Below, piece by piece: positions 43,290 to 52,994 of a DNA stretch of 64,000 bases. The stretch spans positions 55,631 through 119,630 of the forward strand of contig CAZJGI010000002.1 of NCBI GenBank assembly GCA_964545315.1, in the 5' to 3' direction. Numbering within the stretch: position 1 is the first letter of the stretch; each line of letters begins with the position of its first letter. Below the pieces are notes generated by a model. That model was not told the origin of the DNA. It ran no database searches and was given only the letters and a program-made list of their open reading frames with translations. This stretch comes from JAAYJR01 sp964545315. Lineage in GTDB: Bacteria > Bacteroidota > Bacteroidia > Bacteroidales > Prolixibacteraceae. The translations under genes were made by a program, and so were the position numbers.

Positions 43290-46200
43290 TTATTTTTTAC
43301 GTCTGGCAGCAATTTTTGATAAACGCAGCTGGATTTCATAGGCAATAGGCATAGCAACAAACAGTGAGGAATAAGTACCCACAATGATACCGATCAATAA
43401 GGCAAATGTAAATCCTCTGATTGTAGCGCCACCGAAGAGAAAGATAGCAAACAATACCACTGACGTTGAAAGAGACGTGCTGAACGTACGACGAAGAGTA
43501 CTGTTCATGGCCGAGTCAATGGTTTGTTCCCTGTTTCTTTTCGGGTGAAGTTTGATGTATTCCCTGATACGGTCCAGAACAACAACTGTATCGTTAATAG
43601 AGTAACCCAAAACAGTAAGGATTGCTGCAATAAATGCCTGGTCTATCTCAAGTGAGAATGGCAGGATATTGTATAGCAATGAGAAAAGTCCAAGAACAAT
43701 CAAAGCGTCATGTGCCAGCGCCACTACTGCCCCAAAGCTGTATCGCCAGTTATTGAAACGTATCAGGATATATAAGAAGATAATTACCAGTGCAAAACTG
43801 ATTGCAATGACGGAGTCTTTCCGGATATCGTCAGATATTGTTGCCCCTACCTTTTGAGAACTAAGCTGATATTTTTCAGTGAACTCTTCGAGTGTAACAT
43901 TTTTATCAAGCATGTTTGCATCCTGGAGTCCCTTCATCAGTAACTCTTCTACTTCGTTATCAACATTTTCTGAATCATCGTCAACTTTGTAAATCGTTGT
44001 AATTCTGACCTGGTTACTTGACCCGAAGGTTTTTACTTCAGGTGGGGTACCATAAACTACAGCCAGAGCCTGTTGAACATCAGATACCTGCACATCCTGA
44101 TCCAGACGTACTACGTATGTACGGCCACCTTTGAAGTCAATACCATAGTTAAGTCCTCTGGTGGAAAGAGAAATAATTCCCAGTAAAATCAATGTTCCTG
44201 ATATGATAAAAGCAATTTTTCTTTTCTCCAGGAATTTTATTGAAGTATTTCTTAACCACTCGCTTGTAGCAGAAGAGGTGAACAGGATTTTTTTATTTCT
44301 TTTCAGCCTCCATTCAAATATTAACCGGGAAATGAAAATTGAGGTAAACAGTGATGTCAGAATACCAATTATCAGAGTGGTTGCGAAACCTTTTATTGGC
44401 CCTGAGCCAAATGCATATAGTACAATACCTGTTAGCAGAGTTGTCACCTGTCCGTCGATAATTGCAGAATAAGCATTTTTATAACCGTCTGATATTGCAA
44501 GCTTAAGACTTTTCCCCGCCTGTATTTCTTCCTGTACCCTTTCGTAAATAAGAACATTGGCATCTACTGCCATTCCCAATGTGAGCACTATACCTGCTAT
44601 ACCCGGGAGTGTCAGGGTTGCACCCAATGAAGCTAAGATTCCTATTATGAACAGCACATTAACTAACAGGGCAGTGTTGGCAGCGCCTCCTGCATTACGG
44701 CTGTAAAAGAAGATCATATAGATAAGTACCAGGGCGAAAGCAATCAAAAATGAATACATACCTTTGTTGATCGCTTCCCGTCCGAGTGAAGGGCCTACGA
44801 TTTCTTCCTGTATAATTCTTGCCGGAGCAGGCATTTTCCCTGATTTAAGAATATTGGCAAGGTCTTTTGCCTCCTCGATGCTTTCCAGTCCGGTAATGCT
44901 TGAGCGGCCTCCTGATATTTCAACTTGCACAGTTGGGAATGAGCGGACATAGTTGTCCAAGACTATTGCTATCGATTTTCCTATGTTTTCCTTGGTCATA
45001 CGTTGCCAGGTTTTGGCTCCCTCACTGTTCATTGTCATTGATACTTCCGGATTGGATCCGAGCTGGTCAAAATCCTGACGGGCATCAGTAATTACATCTC
45101 CGTTAAGCGGAGGCCTTCCGTCGCGGGTAGTTACTTTTAAAGCAATCAGCCTGAAATAATTTCCGGCTTCATCCACAGACTTGGCAGTCCACCTGAACAT
45201 CATGTCTCTCGGAAATATCGAACGTATTTGTTCATGAGATAAGTACCCATTAACCTCAGCAGTATCCCTTGAATGGGCTATGCCAATCGCAGGGCCGGGG
45301 AATAACTGGCCTGACTGGTCAGTGCTGGGATTCAAAACTGCAAAAAGCGGATATTGTTGTTTGAAGTTTTCAAGGTCATTAATGCCGGTTGTTGTTGTAT
45401 CATCTGCTGCAGCTGTTTCCAGTTCTGAAAGCAGTGAACTCTCTTCTTTGGCTGTATCGGCCACAGATTCTGTTTGTTCAGAGTCCTGCGATTTTATTGT
45501 ATCGGACGTCAGCGACTGATCATCAACTGTATCTGTTTTAAATCCCTGAATATCCTTAAGTTTTTCGTTTGCCTGTAACAGATATGGATAAACTTCACTG
45601 TTTTCATATGTTTCCCAGAATTCCAGAGTTGCAGTTCCCTGCAACAGGTTTCTTACCCTGTTCTGGTCTTTTACTCCCGGCAATTCAACTAATATTCTTC
45701 CTTTGGTCTGTAACTGCTGAATGTTTGGTTGTGCAACACCAAAACGGTCAATACGTGTCCTGATAATATTAAAAGCGTTATCTATTGCGGCATCTGTCTC
45801 ATTACGAATTACATCCAGGACTTCGCTGTTTGTAGAGTTAATGTTTATTTTATCACGAAGTTCAAGTGTCAGAAAAACAGATGCCAGTCTTGCATTCGGA
45901 TCAATTTCTTCGAATGCCTGCCCAAACAAGGTTACAAAATCTTCCTGGCTTGCTTTTTTAAGTTCATTTGCCCTTGCAATAGCAGCATTGAAGGTTGAAT
46001 CGGTGCTGAAATTGGAAAGAGCCCTGATAAGATCATCAACAGATACTTCCAATGTTACGTTCATACCTCCCTTAAGGTCAAGCCCTAAATTCAGTTCCAA
46101 TTCTTTAACTTCTTTATATGTAAATTTTTTCAGGCCAAGAAAGTTGTATACAACTTCCCCTGAAATAGAGTCAAGGTAGGAAAATTCCCTGGCCGGATCT

Positions 46201-46322
46201 TCCATTGCATATTCTTTTGCATCCTTTTCGATCTGTTTTGCTTTCCAGGTAAATGTAAGCTGGTATAAACAAACTGCTGCCAGTAATATTGCGAATGTCA
46301 GTATTGCGCCTTTATTTTGCAT
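43290..46322 (-). CDS. secDF: Protein translocase SecDF (fused)
   Basis: A 1010-residue inner-membrane protein in which SecD (about residues 1-660) and SecF (about 690-1010) are fused; together they use the proton gradient to complete protein export. Seen are the SecD start with LGLDLKGGMNVTLEV, the D5-type membrane core TLPGIAGIVLTLGMAVDANVLIYERV, and the SecF core VLGYSINDTVVVLDRIRE. Twelve helices are expected. Residues about 258-310, inside the first periplasmic domain, are an acidic, Ser/Thr-rich low-complexity insert. Fused SecDF is normal in Bacteroidota. Confidence 0.96.
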   Translation of the reverse strand: MQNKGAILTFAILLAAVCLYQLTFTWKAKQIEKDAKEYAMEDPAREFSYLDSISGEVVYNFLGLKKFTYKEVKELELNLGLDLKGGMNVTLEVSVDDLIRALSNFSTDSTFNAAIARANELKKASQEDFVTLFGQAFEEIDPNARLASVFLTLELRDKININSTNSEVLDVIRNETDAAIDNAFNIIRTRIDRFGVAQPNIQQLQTKGRILVELPGVKDQNRVRNLLQGTATLEFWETYENSEVYPYLLQANEKLKDIQGFKTDTVDDQSLTSDTIKSQDSEQTESVADTAKEESSLLSELETAAADDTTTTGINDLENFKQQYPLFAVLNPSTDQSGQLFPGPAIGIAHSRDTAEVNGYLSHEQIRSIFPRDMMFRWTAKSVDEAGNYFRLIALKVTTRDGRPPLNGDVITDARQDFDQLGSNPEVSMTMNSEGAKTWQRMTKENIGKSIAIVLDNYVRSFPTVQVEISGGRSSITGLESIEEAKDLANILKSGKMPAPARIIQEEIVGPSLGREAINKGMYSFLIAFALVLIYMIFFYSRNAGGAANTALLVNVLFIIGILASLGATLTLPGIAGIVLTLGMAVDANVLIYERVQEEIQAGKSLKLAISDGYKNAYSAIIDGQVTTLLTGIVLYAFGSGPIKGFATTLIIGILTSLFTSIFISRLIFEWRLKRNKKILFTSSATSEWLRNTSIKFLEKRKIAFIISGTLILLGIISLSTRGLNYGIDFKGGRTYVVRLDQDVQVSDVQQALAVVYGTPPEVKTFGSSNQVRITTIYKVDDDSENVDNEVEELLMKGLQDANMLDKNVTLEEFTEKYQLSSQKVGATISDDIRKDSVIAISFALVIIFLYILIRFNNWRYSFGAVVALAHDALIVLGLFSLLYNILPFSLEIDQAFIAAILTVLGYSINDTVVVLDRIREYIKLHPKRNREQTIDSAMNSTLRRTFSTSLSTSVVLFAIFLFGGATIRGFTFALLIGIIVGTYSSLFVAMPIAYEIQLRLSKIAARRKK

Positions 46323-46450
46323 ATGATTTATTTTTAAACTGTTATTTTATTTTTATAATTTATTAGTTCATTTTTCACTGATTTATTTGACAATTCTGCC
46401 AATAAAAAGAGACTGATTACACTCAGCCAATAGAATCGATGGGTGTCATA

Positions 46451-46861
46451 TCAGCTATGAACAGGCGGGTCTTCCTTTGGGAAGGTATAATAATAATGCC
46501 CTGCCATAAGTTGCAGGAAAAATGATAAACCCGGATTTAAAGTTTTTATGTAATCTGACCTCAGGATTTGAGAGTCATGTTGTTGGTGATATTTTTGAAG
46601 TAGTTTATTATGGGATTGTTCAAATAATATGCGGCAGGGTATTTTATGATATGATATTTTTACAGATAATGTACTGAAAGGATTGTAAAGACAGATTAAA
46701 CTATGCTCGGGATTGTTTTGTGTCTCCTTATTTTCAATATTTTTCAGTTTTACAGGGTGTTTTTCAAAATAGATATCTAAAATGATCGTCATTCCGATAA
46801 CTGTAATGACTGTTATCAGCTTAAGAATTAAATTTTTTGATATTCTAAGTCTGTATTTCAC
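46451..46861 (-). CDS. Hypothetical protein with one N-terminal membrane helix
   Basis: An open frame of 136 residues I do not recognise. It starts with GTG; residues 12-31 (ILKLITVITVIGMTIILDIY) form a membrane helix preceded by basic residues, so the bulk would be periplasmic. The rest is rich in Lys, His and Tyr and has no motif. Codon use is plausible, but the gap of 617 bp in which it lies is otherwise empty, so it may also be a chance frame. Confidence 0.4.
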   Translation of the reverse strand: MKYRLRISKNLILKLITVITVIGMTIILDIYFEKHPVKLKNIENKETQNNPEHSLICLYNPFSTLSVKISYHKIPCRILFEQSHNKLLQKYHQQHDSQILRSDYIKTLNPGLSFFLQLMAGHYYYTFPKEDPPVHS

Positions 46862-46939
46862 AAGGCTTTATTTTAAGCGCAGCAAATATACCTAAACATT
46901 TCAGGTTTACAAAGATAGGATTAAGTAAATTCTGAAAAA

Positions 46940-47398
46940 TTAATTATCTGGTGGTGAATGAAGGATTAATACTTTTTTGTTGTAATTAATTACTGCCTTA
47001 TATTTCATCAAAAAATCCCCTCCAAGTAATCCGCATATTTTAAGATTTGCTGCTTTTGAATAAAGATCATTTATTGAGGATAAATCGATAAGTGCTGTTT
47101 TGAAGTTTTTAATTTTTAATTTTCCCCATGTAACTTCTTTAATCCCTGCCATTGAAGATTCGAGGATCATGCCCCCGATACCTGCAGTGTGTACTTCTTC
47201 AGGAGAATCATCGGAGATATAATACTCTGATTTAAGATTTTTATCAAACACTGTTTTGGATGCACCTGTATCTATAACCCAATAGCTTTTTTCTGATCCG
47301 GATAACTCAGATGCAATTATTAGGTGAAAGTTGTCATCTTCAAGTTCTACTATTTGTATTGGGATTGTAATTTTTATATTATGATTTTTTAAACGCAT
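46940..47398 (-). CDS. Retropepsin-like aspartic protease-fold protein
   Basis: A 152-residue protein without signal peptide that has the aspartic-protease motif WVIDTGAS at residues 40-47 and a matching second element LLGGDFLMKYKAVINY near the end. One lobe only, so it would act as a dimer like retropepsins. The family (gag-polyprotein putative aspartyl protease) is widespread in Bacteroidota without known substrate. No retroelement genes are near, so it is a stand-alone gene. Confidence 0.8.
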   Translation of the reverse strand: MRLKNHNIKITIPIQIVELEDDNFHLIIASELSGSEKSYWVIDTGASKTVFDKNLKSEYYISDDSPEEVHTAGIGGMILESSMAGIKEVTWGKLKIKNFKTALIDLSSINDLYSKAANLKICGLLGGDFLMKYKAVINYNKKVLILHSPPDN

Positions 47399-47570
47399 TT
47401 TCTAAGTATGATTTGGAATTTGTCATTTTCTTTTTCTATATAACTTAATAATCCATTAACCAATATATATTATTTTAATCCTTATGAACATCAGGTATAT
47501 TTGAATATATATTAACCATTTCCTGTTTTAAGGAATTAATATATAGTTGTTTCTTCAAAAAAAATTATCC

Positions 47571-48506
47571 TTATACGATATTCATTCCGTCGAGCAGGTT
47601 CATAAGGTTCTTAATTACTGATGCCGAGTATTGTAATGCTTTATTTTCCTCGTCGGTAAGTGTTACTTCTATGATTTGTTCTATTCCGTTTTTACCTAAT
47701 TTTACCGGCACTCCCATGAACAAGTCATGAAGTCCGTATTCTCCCTCCAGTTTAACGCAACATGGCAGTATTCTTTTTTGGTCCATTATTATCGCTTCCA
47801 CCATTAAGGCTACTGCGGAACCAGGGGCATACCATGCTGAGGTACCCATCAGGTTTACCAGCTCACCTCCGCCACTTTTTGTCCGCTTGATAATTGCATT
47901 GAGTTTTTTTTCATCAAGAAGTTCAGTAACAGGAATCCCCGACACAGTTGTATAACGATTTATAAGGACCATTGTGTCACCGTGGCCACCCATGATCAGA
48001 GACTGGATGTCTCTCGGGGATACATCCAGTTCTTCCGCTAAAAAGGCTCTGTAACGGGCCGTATTTAACAAACCTGACATTCCGATTATTTCGTTACGGG
48101 GCTTACCGGCAGCTTTAAATGCAGTATAAGTCATTACTTCAAGTGGATTTGATACAATAATAATCTTTGCATTGGGTGAATATTGCACTACTTGTGAAGT
48201 AACATTTTTGATAATGCCGGCATTTAAAGCAATCAGTTCATCACGGTTCATACCGGGCTTCCTCGTGATTCCTGAGGTAATGACAACAACCTCGGAGTTC
48301 TTGGTTTTTTTATAATTGTTTGTTGAACTGGTAAGTCGTGTATCAAAAAAATTAATTGGTGCAGTTTGCCAAAGGTCAAGGCTTTTTCCTTCAGGCTTTC
48401 CTTCTTTGATATCCAGCAGAACAACTTCCTGAACTATATTTTTACCTGCTATTATTTGGGCACATGTAGTGCCTACGTTACCGGCTCCTACAACTGTTAC
48501 TTTCAT
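47571..48506 (-). CDS. mdh: Malate dehydrogenase
   Basis: NAD-dependent oxidation of malate to oxaloacetate in the citric acid cycle. The 311-residue protein is of the lactate-dehydrogenase-like type: NAD motif VVGAGNVGTTCAQII at residues 4-18, the arginine-bearing ITRKPGMNRDEL loop that selects malate, GLLNTARYRAFLAEEL, and the catalytic histidine in GGHGDTMV. Length is normal. The 394 bp upstream contain palindromic repeats. Confidence 0.96.
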   Translation of the reverse strand: MKVTVVGAGNVGTTCAQIIAGKNIVQEVVLLDIKEGKPEGKSLDLWQTAPINFFDTRLTSSTNNYKKTKNSEVVVITSGITRKPGMNRDELIALNAGIIKNVTSQVVQYSPNAKIIIVSNPLEVMTYTAFKAAGKPRNEIIGMSGLLNTARYRAFLAEELDVSPRDIQSLIMGGHGDTMVLINRYTTVSGIPVTELLDEKKLNAIIKRTKSGGGELVNLMGTSAWYAPGSAVALMVEAIIMDQKRILPCCVKLEGEYGLHDLFMGVPVKLGKNGIEQIIEVTLTDEENKALQYSASVIKNLMNLLDGMNIV

Positions 48507-48550
48507 ATCAATCTAACTAAGTTAAATATTTAAAATTTAATTCATTATTT

Positions 48551-48570
48551 AAAGGGGTGTAATCCCCTTT
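48551..48570. repeat. Perfect short hairpin upstream of mdh
   Basis: AAAGGGG and CCCCTTT pair around a six-base loop. It adjoins the REP-like pair and has no T-run, so it is not an obvious terminator. Confidence 0.5.
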
Positions 48571-48580
48571 GATCCCAATA

Positions 48581-48610
48581 CCGTTCACTGAAGTGAACGG
48601 CAAAGGATAA
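48581..48610 (-). repeat. REP-like palindrome, type 2
   Basis: A perfect 9-bp palindrome, CCGTTCACTGAAGTGAACGG (48581-48600), followed by the head CAAAGGATAA; read on the minus strand this is TTATCCTTTG then the hairpin. It faces a type 1 copy at 48645-48674. Confidence 0.8.
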
Positions 48611-48644
48611 TGCCCCGGGCCCTATGGCTGCATTTATTAGGACT

Positions 48645-48674
48645 TTATCCTTTGCCGTTGGTTTCAACCAACGG
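48645..48674 (+). repeat. REP-like palindrome, type 1
   Basis: Head TTATCCTTTG followed by the perfect palindrome CCGTTGGTTTCAACCAACGG (48655-48674). Same head as the type 2 copy, different stem sequence. Confidence 0.8.
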
Positions 48675-48900
48675 ATATGAAGCCAATTTACTGTACCTCC
48701 CATCCTAACTTGCACAGCCTTAATTTGTTGGGTTAAATATACCTCTTTGTATTACCATTACAGATACAAAGATAACTCAATTTATTATTGACCTGAGAGT
48801 ATGACACGAATCTTTAAAATCAAAGCGGGGATATTATGTAAATTTTTGCAAACCCGGATTGAGGGCAAGACATAATACTTACATTTACAAGATCATTAGC

Positions 48901-51072
48901 TTAATTCAGCCAGTAGGTTATTTTAAGGACTACAGCACGGTTTCTTGATTTTCCGGTTTCTGTATTAAAATTATCGGTGTAAACAATAAAAAAATCTGAT
49001 ACAGGTTGGTACCTCCACTGAAAGCGCATATTAATATTTACGTTCTCAATTTGTTCATTATACTGAAGCAAAGTGGTCCAAAATATTTTATCAGTAAATG
49101 TAACATCCATTTTAGGGCCTAAAAGCCACAATTTAGTTCTTATGAAGGGAGAAGGCAGGTCAAGATCAGTATAGTTAAAATTCATAGTAAAGTTTACATA
49201 AGGCTGGTACCTGTATCCCAGCTGTCCCTGAATGTATTGAATATTTCCGTTATAAAAAGTGCCTTTTGAGGCTTCTGCGTTCCAGGTAAAGAGGTTCTTC
49301 ATTGTTGACTGGAATTTAATAAAGCTGTTTCCAAAATGATAGCGGCCGCCGGCAGGAAGGTATTCTCCTGTAATATGAGTGGGATCAAACTCTTTTTGAA
49401 GTTCAATAAACTGATCACGGTATCCTAACGAGAGATTGGCCCTGTTGTGAAATTCAAACTGATAACTATATGTATTAAGATGTTCAATCTTATGATAATC
49501 AGGATTAAAATAGTTATCAAGTTGTATGTAAACTCCGTGGCTGACGATCCATTTGTTTGGAAGGAAAAGATAAGTCAGGACAGGCTCAAGGTAGTTGTAT
49601 CCTGTACGCTGCACAAAACCGGTTTCGGCAAGATAATTTTCTCCGACAGATGTTTGATACAGTTCCAAATGTATATTTTGACGGTTATAATCGATAAGTG
49701 CACCCTGTGCATATTGATTAGAAGGATTACCCGGCTGAAATGACCTGTGGTAGAATATCCTGCCTTCCCAAAAATTATCTTTACTAAGATAATCGAAATC
49801 GAATCCTGCTACCCTGTTAAAAAGATCAGATGTATCAGGTGCACCCAGGTATTCTTTATTTACGAAAATGAAACCCAGGTTGGAACGCGCCAGCACTTTT
49901 TTATGTGCGGAAGCTACGGTAAAATTTCTTGAAAGGTGTTCATCAGTTTTTTTAGTTGTCATATTCATAAATCCTATACGCCAGTCATTACCTATCTTAC
50001 CGCTTAGTCTGGCGCCGGCCAGTACAGGGGCGTCAAGTCCTATCCGTCTTGAGAAGAACGGAGTTGTTGTAGGATAGCCATACCCCGAAAAGAGATCACT
50101 GTTTTCAAGGAAAAATTGTCTTTTTTCCGGGAAAAGTAATTCGAAGCGTTCGATATTTGTAACCTGACGGTCAACTTCAACCTGTGCGAAATCGGGATTA
50201 TAAGTAAGGTCAAGATTCATTGATGACGATACGCCTATTTTTGCATCAAATCCTGCATCCTTATTATATATGGAACCGGTATTTTTTTCAAAATCATTTA
50301 AATACCCTCCAAAAAGATATGGTATGACTGATAGCTGCATTTTTGATCCTTGCAGCGGTTCATCAAAATTAAAAACTCCTGTGTATGCAAGTGATGCAGT
50401 AGGGAATTGCCTTGGAACGGGTGCCCAGCTGGATTTTTCGTTAGTTTTGAGATCGAGCCGGCTGAAATTTCCATACCACCGGCTGCCCCCCGATGGATAT
50501 CGTATTGATTTGAACGGTATCCGCATTTCAGCGATCCATTTATCAGGATAATGTTCTGTTTTTGATTCCCATTTGCAATCCCAGTCTAAATGTACTTGTG
50601 ACCCGTCGCTCATATTACCGTCCCATTTTGCACCGGAAGCGGAAATGCCAAATGAAAAACCCGTCGTTTGATCGAGGAATGTATCAAACATTACAAGGAA
50701 ATTATCGTTGAACCTGAAATTAAAATCCCTGCGGAATGATTCCATAACTCTTTTCCCGGGAATAGTATCATAGAAAATAAATGCCACATATATTGCTTTT
50801 TCATCATAAGTCATCATTACCTCCGATTGCTGACTGGCATATCCTGTATCTATAGGTAAGACCAGAAAAAAATCAGATGCTTTTTGTGCTGCCTCCCAGT
50901 CAGGCTCATCAATTTTGCCATCTATGGAAATGGCATACTTTGCTTTTTTTATATTATAAATGAAATCTTTATTGTGGATATTGATTACAGAGTCATTTTT
51001 TGCGGTTATTAACTCACCCGATTGTACTGTTAATCCGGTGAATAGCATAAGATACAGTATAATAAATCTCAT
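48901..51072 (-). CDS. CBM9-like/DUF5916 outer-membrane protein
   Basis: A 723-residue exported protein with a signal peptide (ends near residue 19). Residues about 37-230 form a carbohydrate-binding family 9-like domain (ISIDGKIDEPDWEAAQKASDF, WIAEMRIPFKSIRYP). The remainder is DUF5916, a string of amphipathic strands with aromatic girdles (RIGLDAPVLAGARLSGKIG, GYRYQPYVNFTMNFNYTD) ending in a beta-barrel-like last strand VVLKITYWLN. It is probably an outer-membrane barrel with a glycan-binding head. Its position downstream of sulfatases suggests use of the same substrate. It has a near-consensus promoter. Confidence 0.82.
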   Translation of the reverse strand: MRFIILYLMLFTGLTVQSGELITAKNDSVINIHNKDFIYNIKKAKYAISIDGKIDEPDWEAAQKASDFFLVLPIDTGYASQQSEVMMTYDEKAIYVAFIFYDTIPGKRVMESFRRDFNFRFNDNFLVMFDTFLDQTTGFSFGISASGAKWDGNMSDGSQVHLDWDCKWESKTEHYPDKWIAEMRIPFKSIRYPSGGSRWYGNFSRLDLKTNEKSSWAPVPRQFPTASLAYTGVFNFDEPLQGSKMQLSVIPYLFGGYLNDFEKNTGSIYNKDAGFDAKIGVSSSMNLDLTYNPDFAQVEVDRQVTNIERFELLFPEKRQFFLENSDLFSGYGYPTTTPFFSRRIGLDAPVLAGARLSGKIGNDWRIGFMNMTTKKTDEHLSRNFTVASAHKKVLARSNLGFIFVNKEYLGAPDTSDLFNRVAGFDFDYLSKDNFWEGRIFYHRSFQPGNPSNQYAQGALIDYNRQNIHLELYQTSVGENYLAETGFVQRTGYNYLEPVLTYLFLPNKWIVSHGVYIQLDNYFNPDYHKIEHLNTYSYQFEFHNRANLSLGYRDQFIELQKEFDPTHITGEYLPAGGRYHFGNSFIKFQSTMKNLFTWNAEASKGTFYNGNIQYIQGQLGYRYQPYVNFTMNFNYTDLDLPSPFIRTKLWLLGPKMDVTFTDKIFWTTLLQYNEQIENVNINMRFQWRYQPVSDFFIVYTDNFNTETGKSRNRAVVLKITYWLN

Positions 51073-51107
51073 ATTTTAAAAAGTACAATCAGATTTGTTA
51101 AAGGGGG

Positions 51108-51138
51108 CAAATATATTCAATCTGTAATTATCATACAA
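51108..51138 (-). promoter_or_regulatory. Promoter of the CBM9/DUF5916 gene
   Basis: Minus-strand TATATTTG (51108-51115) with TTG 20 nt upstream (51136-51138) fits the Bacteroidota -33/-7 spacing. It ends 35 nt before the ATG at 51072 and lies in the 68-bp gap after the sulfatase. Confidence 0.65.
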
Positions 51139-51140
51139 CA

Positions 51141-52670
51141 TTAATCCCCAAGCTGACTGAATTTAAATTTTTTTATTTCTGCGGGAGTGTGCTCGTTTGC
51201 AAAGAAGGTCTCCGCTTTTTTTATTATTTCCGGATATTGGCCTGCAAGGTCATTTAATTCCTGAGGATCAGTTGTAAGGTCATAAAGTTCTGTTGTAAGG
51301 TTTCCCTTAAGTATATTTCTGCGTAAAGCTTTCCATTTACCAATTCTTACAGCCTGCTGTCCTCCGTAAGCTGGGAATTCCCAGTATAAGAATTCATGCT
51401 GTTCCTGCTTTCCATTGCCGGTCAGGGCTGGCAGAAAACTTATTCCGTCGGTGTTATCAGGTTTTTGTATGCCTGTTATTTCGCAAATTGTAGGCATAAC
51501 GTCATAGAAGGCTGAAATATGATTACTTTCAGTTCCCGGTTTTATTCTTGCCGGCCAGCAGGCTATCATTGGTACCCTGATCCCCCCTTCAGTAAGGTTT
51601 CCTTTGCCCCATCCCTGTTCACATATAAAAGGTTTGGCACTGTCAAACCAGGGTGAATCAGTCCCTCCATTGTATGTGGGGCCATTATCGCTCGTAAATA
51701 TTATAAGTGTGTTATGGTCGATATTAAGTTCCTTTAAGGTTGACACAATCTCACCTACCTGTTGGTCAAAGTAGGATACCATTGCAGCATAGCAGGCATG
51801 AGGGTAGCGATGGGGAAAGTACCCTTTTTCACCGGTGTATGGTTCTTCATATCCGAATCTCTTCACGTAATAGTCAACCAGGTTTTTAGGTGCTTGCAAA
51901 GGAGCATGTGGTATTGGGTTAGCATAGTACATGAAAAAAGGCCTGTCTTTATTGTCTTTAATAAATTTAATAACCTCCTTTTGCATCAGTTCCGGAGAAT
52001 AATCATTAAGCCAGAAATCTGAATATGATTTTTCATCATAGGGATCTTCCCCTTCAGGGATTTTAGTTTGGGGAGGTACAAGCTTATTATTTAGTTTCAC
52101 TTTTTCTGTGTTTTTCCAGAGATGAAGGGGGAAATAGGTGTGTGCCTGCCTCTGACAGTTATATCCATAAAAAAAGTCGAATCCCTGTTTGTTAGGTATT
52201 CCTTCGGTCAAAGGTCCGCCAAGTCCCCATTTGCCAACAATTCCTGTCGTATAACCTGCCTGTTTTAATATTGTTCCAATAGTTACTGTACCTGTTTTTA
52301 GAGGCCTTTGGCCTTCAAGGTTGGGGTCTTTCGACATAGCTTCGAAGTCCCATACATTTCCGCGTTCAGCCCATTCATCATTCCCCCTTATTTGGGCATG
52401 CCCAAGGTGCAGGCCTGTCAAAAGAACACAACGTGAAGGCGCACAAACAGGAGCTCCTGCATAGTGATCTGTAAACATTATACCGTTGGAAGCTAATGCA
52501 TCGATGTTTGGTGTTTTTATTTTTTCCTGTCCGTAGCATCCAAGCTCAGCATACCCCAGATCATCTGCCAGGATATATATAATGTTGGGAATTTGCCTTT
52601 CGATATTATCATTACTACATGAATTAATCAGAAGGGCTGAAATTGACAACAGAGTTAGTATTTTATTCAT
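51141..52670 (-). CDS. Lipoprotein sulfatase (arylsulfatase family S1)
   Basis: A 509-residue sulfate ester hydrolase with a lipobox ending at Cys18 (LLINSC), so exported and anchored. The catalytic C-x-P-S-R is Cys76-Ala-Pro-Ser-Arg80, which must be oxidised to formylglycine by a maturase. Metal ligands are Asp36-Asp37 (ILADDLGY) and TSDNGPTYNGG near residue 315. The C-terminal sub-domain has the usual ELYDLTTDPQELNDLA. It has a REP-like cluster upstream. The sulfated sugar is unknown. Confidence 0.93.
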   Translation of the reverse strand: MNKILTLLSISALLINSCSNDNIERQIPNIIYILADDLGYAELGCYGQEKIKTPNIDALASNGIMFTDHYAGAPVCAPSRCVLLTGLHLGHAQIRGNDEWAERGNVWDFEAMSKDPNLEGQRPLKTGTVTIGTILKQAGYTTGIVGKWGLGGPLTEGIPNKQGFDFFYGYNCQRQAHTYFPLHLWKNTEKVKLNNKLVPPQTKIPEGEDPYDEKSYSDFWLNDYSPELMQKEVIKFIKDNKDRPFFMYYANPIPHAPLQAPKNLVDYYVKRFGYEEPYTGEKGYFPHRYPHACYAAMVSYFDQQVGEIVSTLKELNIDHNTLIIFTSDNGPTYNGGTDSPWFDSAKPFICEQGWGKGNLTEGGIRVPMIACWPARIKPGTESNHISAFYDVMPTICEITGIQKPDNTDGISFLPALTGNGKQEQHEFLYWEFPAYGGQQAVRIGKWKALRRNILKGNLTTELYDLTTDPQELNDLAGQYPEIIKKAETFFANEHTPAEIKKFKFSQLGD

Positions 52671-52742
52671 ATGATAAAGATTTTAAAGTTATTATATCTT
52701 TTCCTACTCTTTATCTACAATGGTAGAACTAAGATAATAGTT

Positions 52743-52772
52743 TTATCCTTTGCCGTCGGTTTCAACCGACGG
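52743..52772 (+). repeat. REP-like palindrome, type 1
   Basis: Head TTATCCTTTG and perfect palindrome CCGTCGGTTTCAACCGACGG (52753-52772). Compared with the copy at 48655, T-to-C in one arm is matched by A-to-G in the other. Confidence 0.8.
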
Positions 52773-52856
52773 ATTTGGAGCGAACTCCCCGGCACCCCTG
52801 TTTTTTACCTGCACTGCCCCTGATCGGGGGGAGGAGGGTGTTGGATATTCCCTGAT

Positions 52857-52886
52857 CCGTTCACTAAAGTGAACGGCAAAGGATAA
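52857..52886 (-). repeat. REP-like palindrome, type 2
   Basis: CCGTTCACTAAAGTGAACGG (52857-52876) followed by CAAAGGATAA. Nearly identical to the copy at 48581-48610, in the same orientation. Confidence 0.8.
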
Positions 52887-52994
52887 GGCACTGAACTCAT
52901 TGGCTGCCTTGAAAAACCCTGATCTTATTTGCTGAATTGAATTCATTTGCTGCATTGATCTGGCATTAATCTATTAGCTGCCTTTATTAGAACT

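Larger units (their letters stand above)
48507..48900. other. 394-bp intergenic region with palindromic repeats
   Basis: Between mdh and the DUF5916 gene. It holds a perfect 7-bp hairpin (48551-48570), two REP-like palindromes (48581-48610 and 48645-48674), and a TATCTTTG element on the minus strand at 48767-48774 that could be an mdh promoter; if so, the palindromes lie in the mdh leader. No coding potential was seen. Confidence 0.7.

Noticed and set aside
48501..48900. CRISPR array suggested by repeated palindromes
   Set aside because: The palindromes differ in type and orientation, spacers are irregular, and no cas gene is present.
52743..52955. Minus-strand open frame of 70 codons between two sulfatases
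   Set aside because: It is built from the palindromic repeats and their flanks, so it reflects the repeat sequence rather than a gene.
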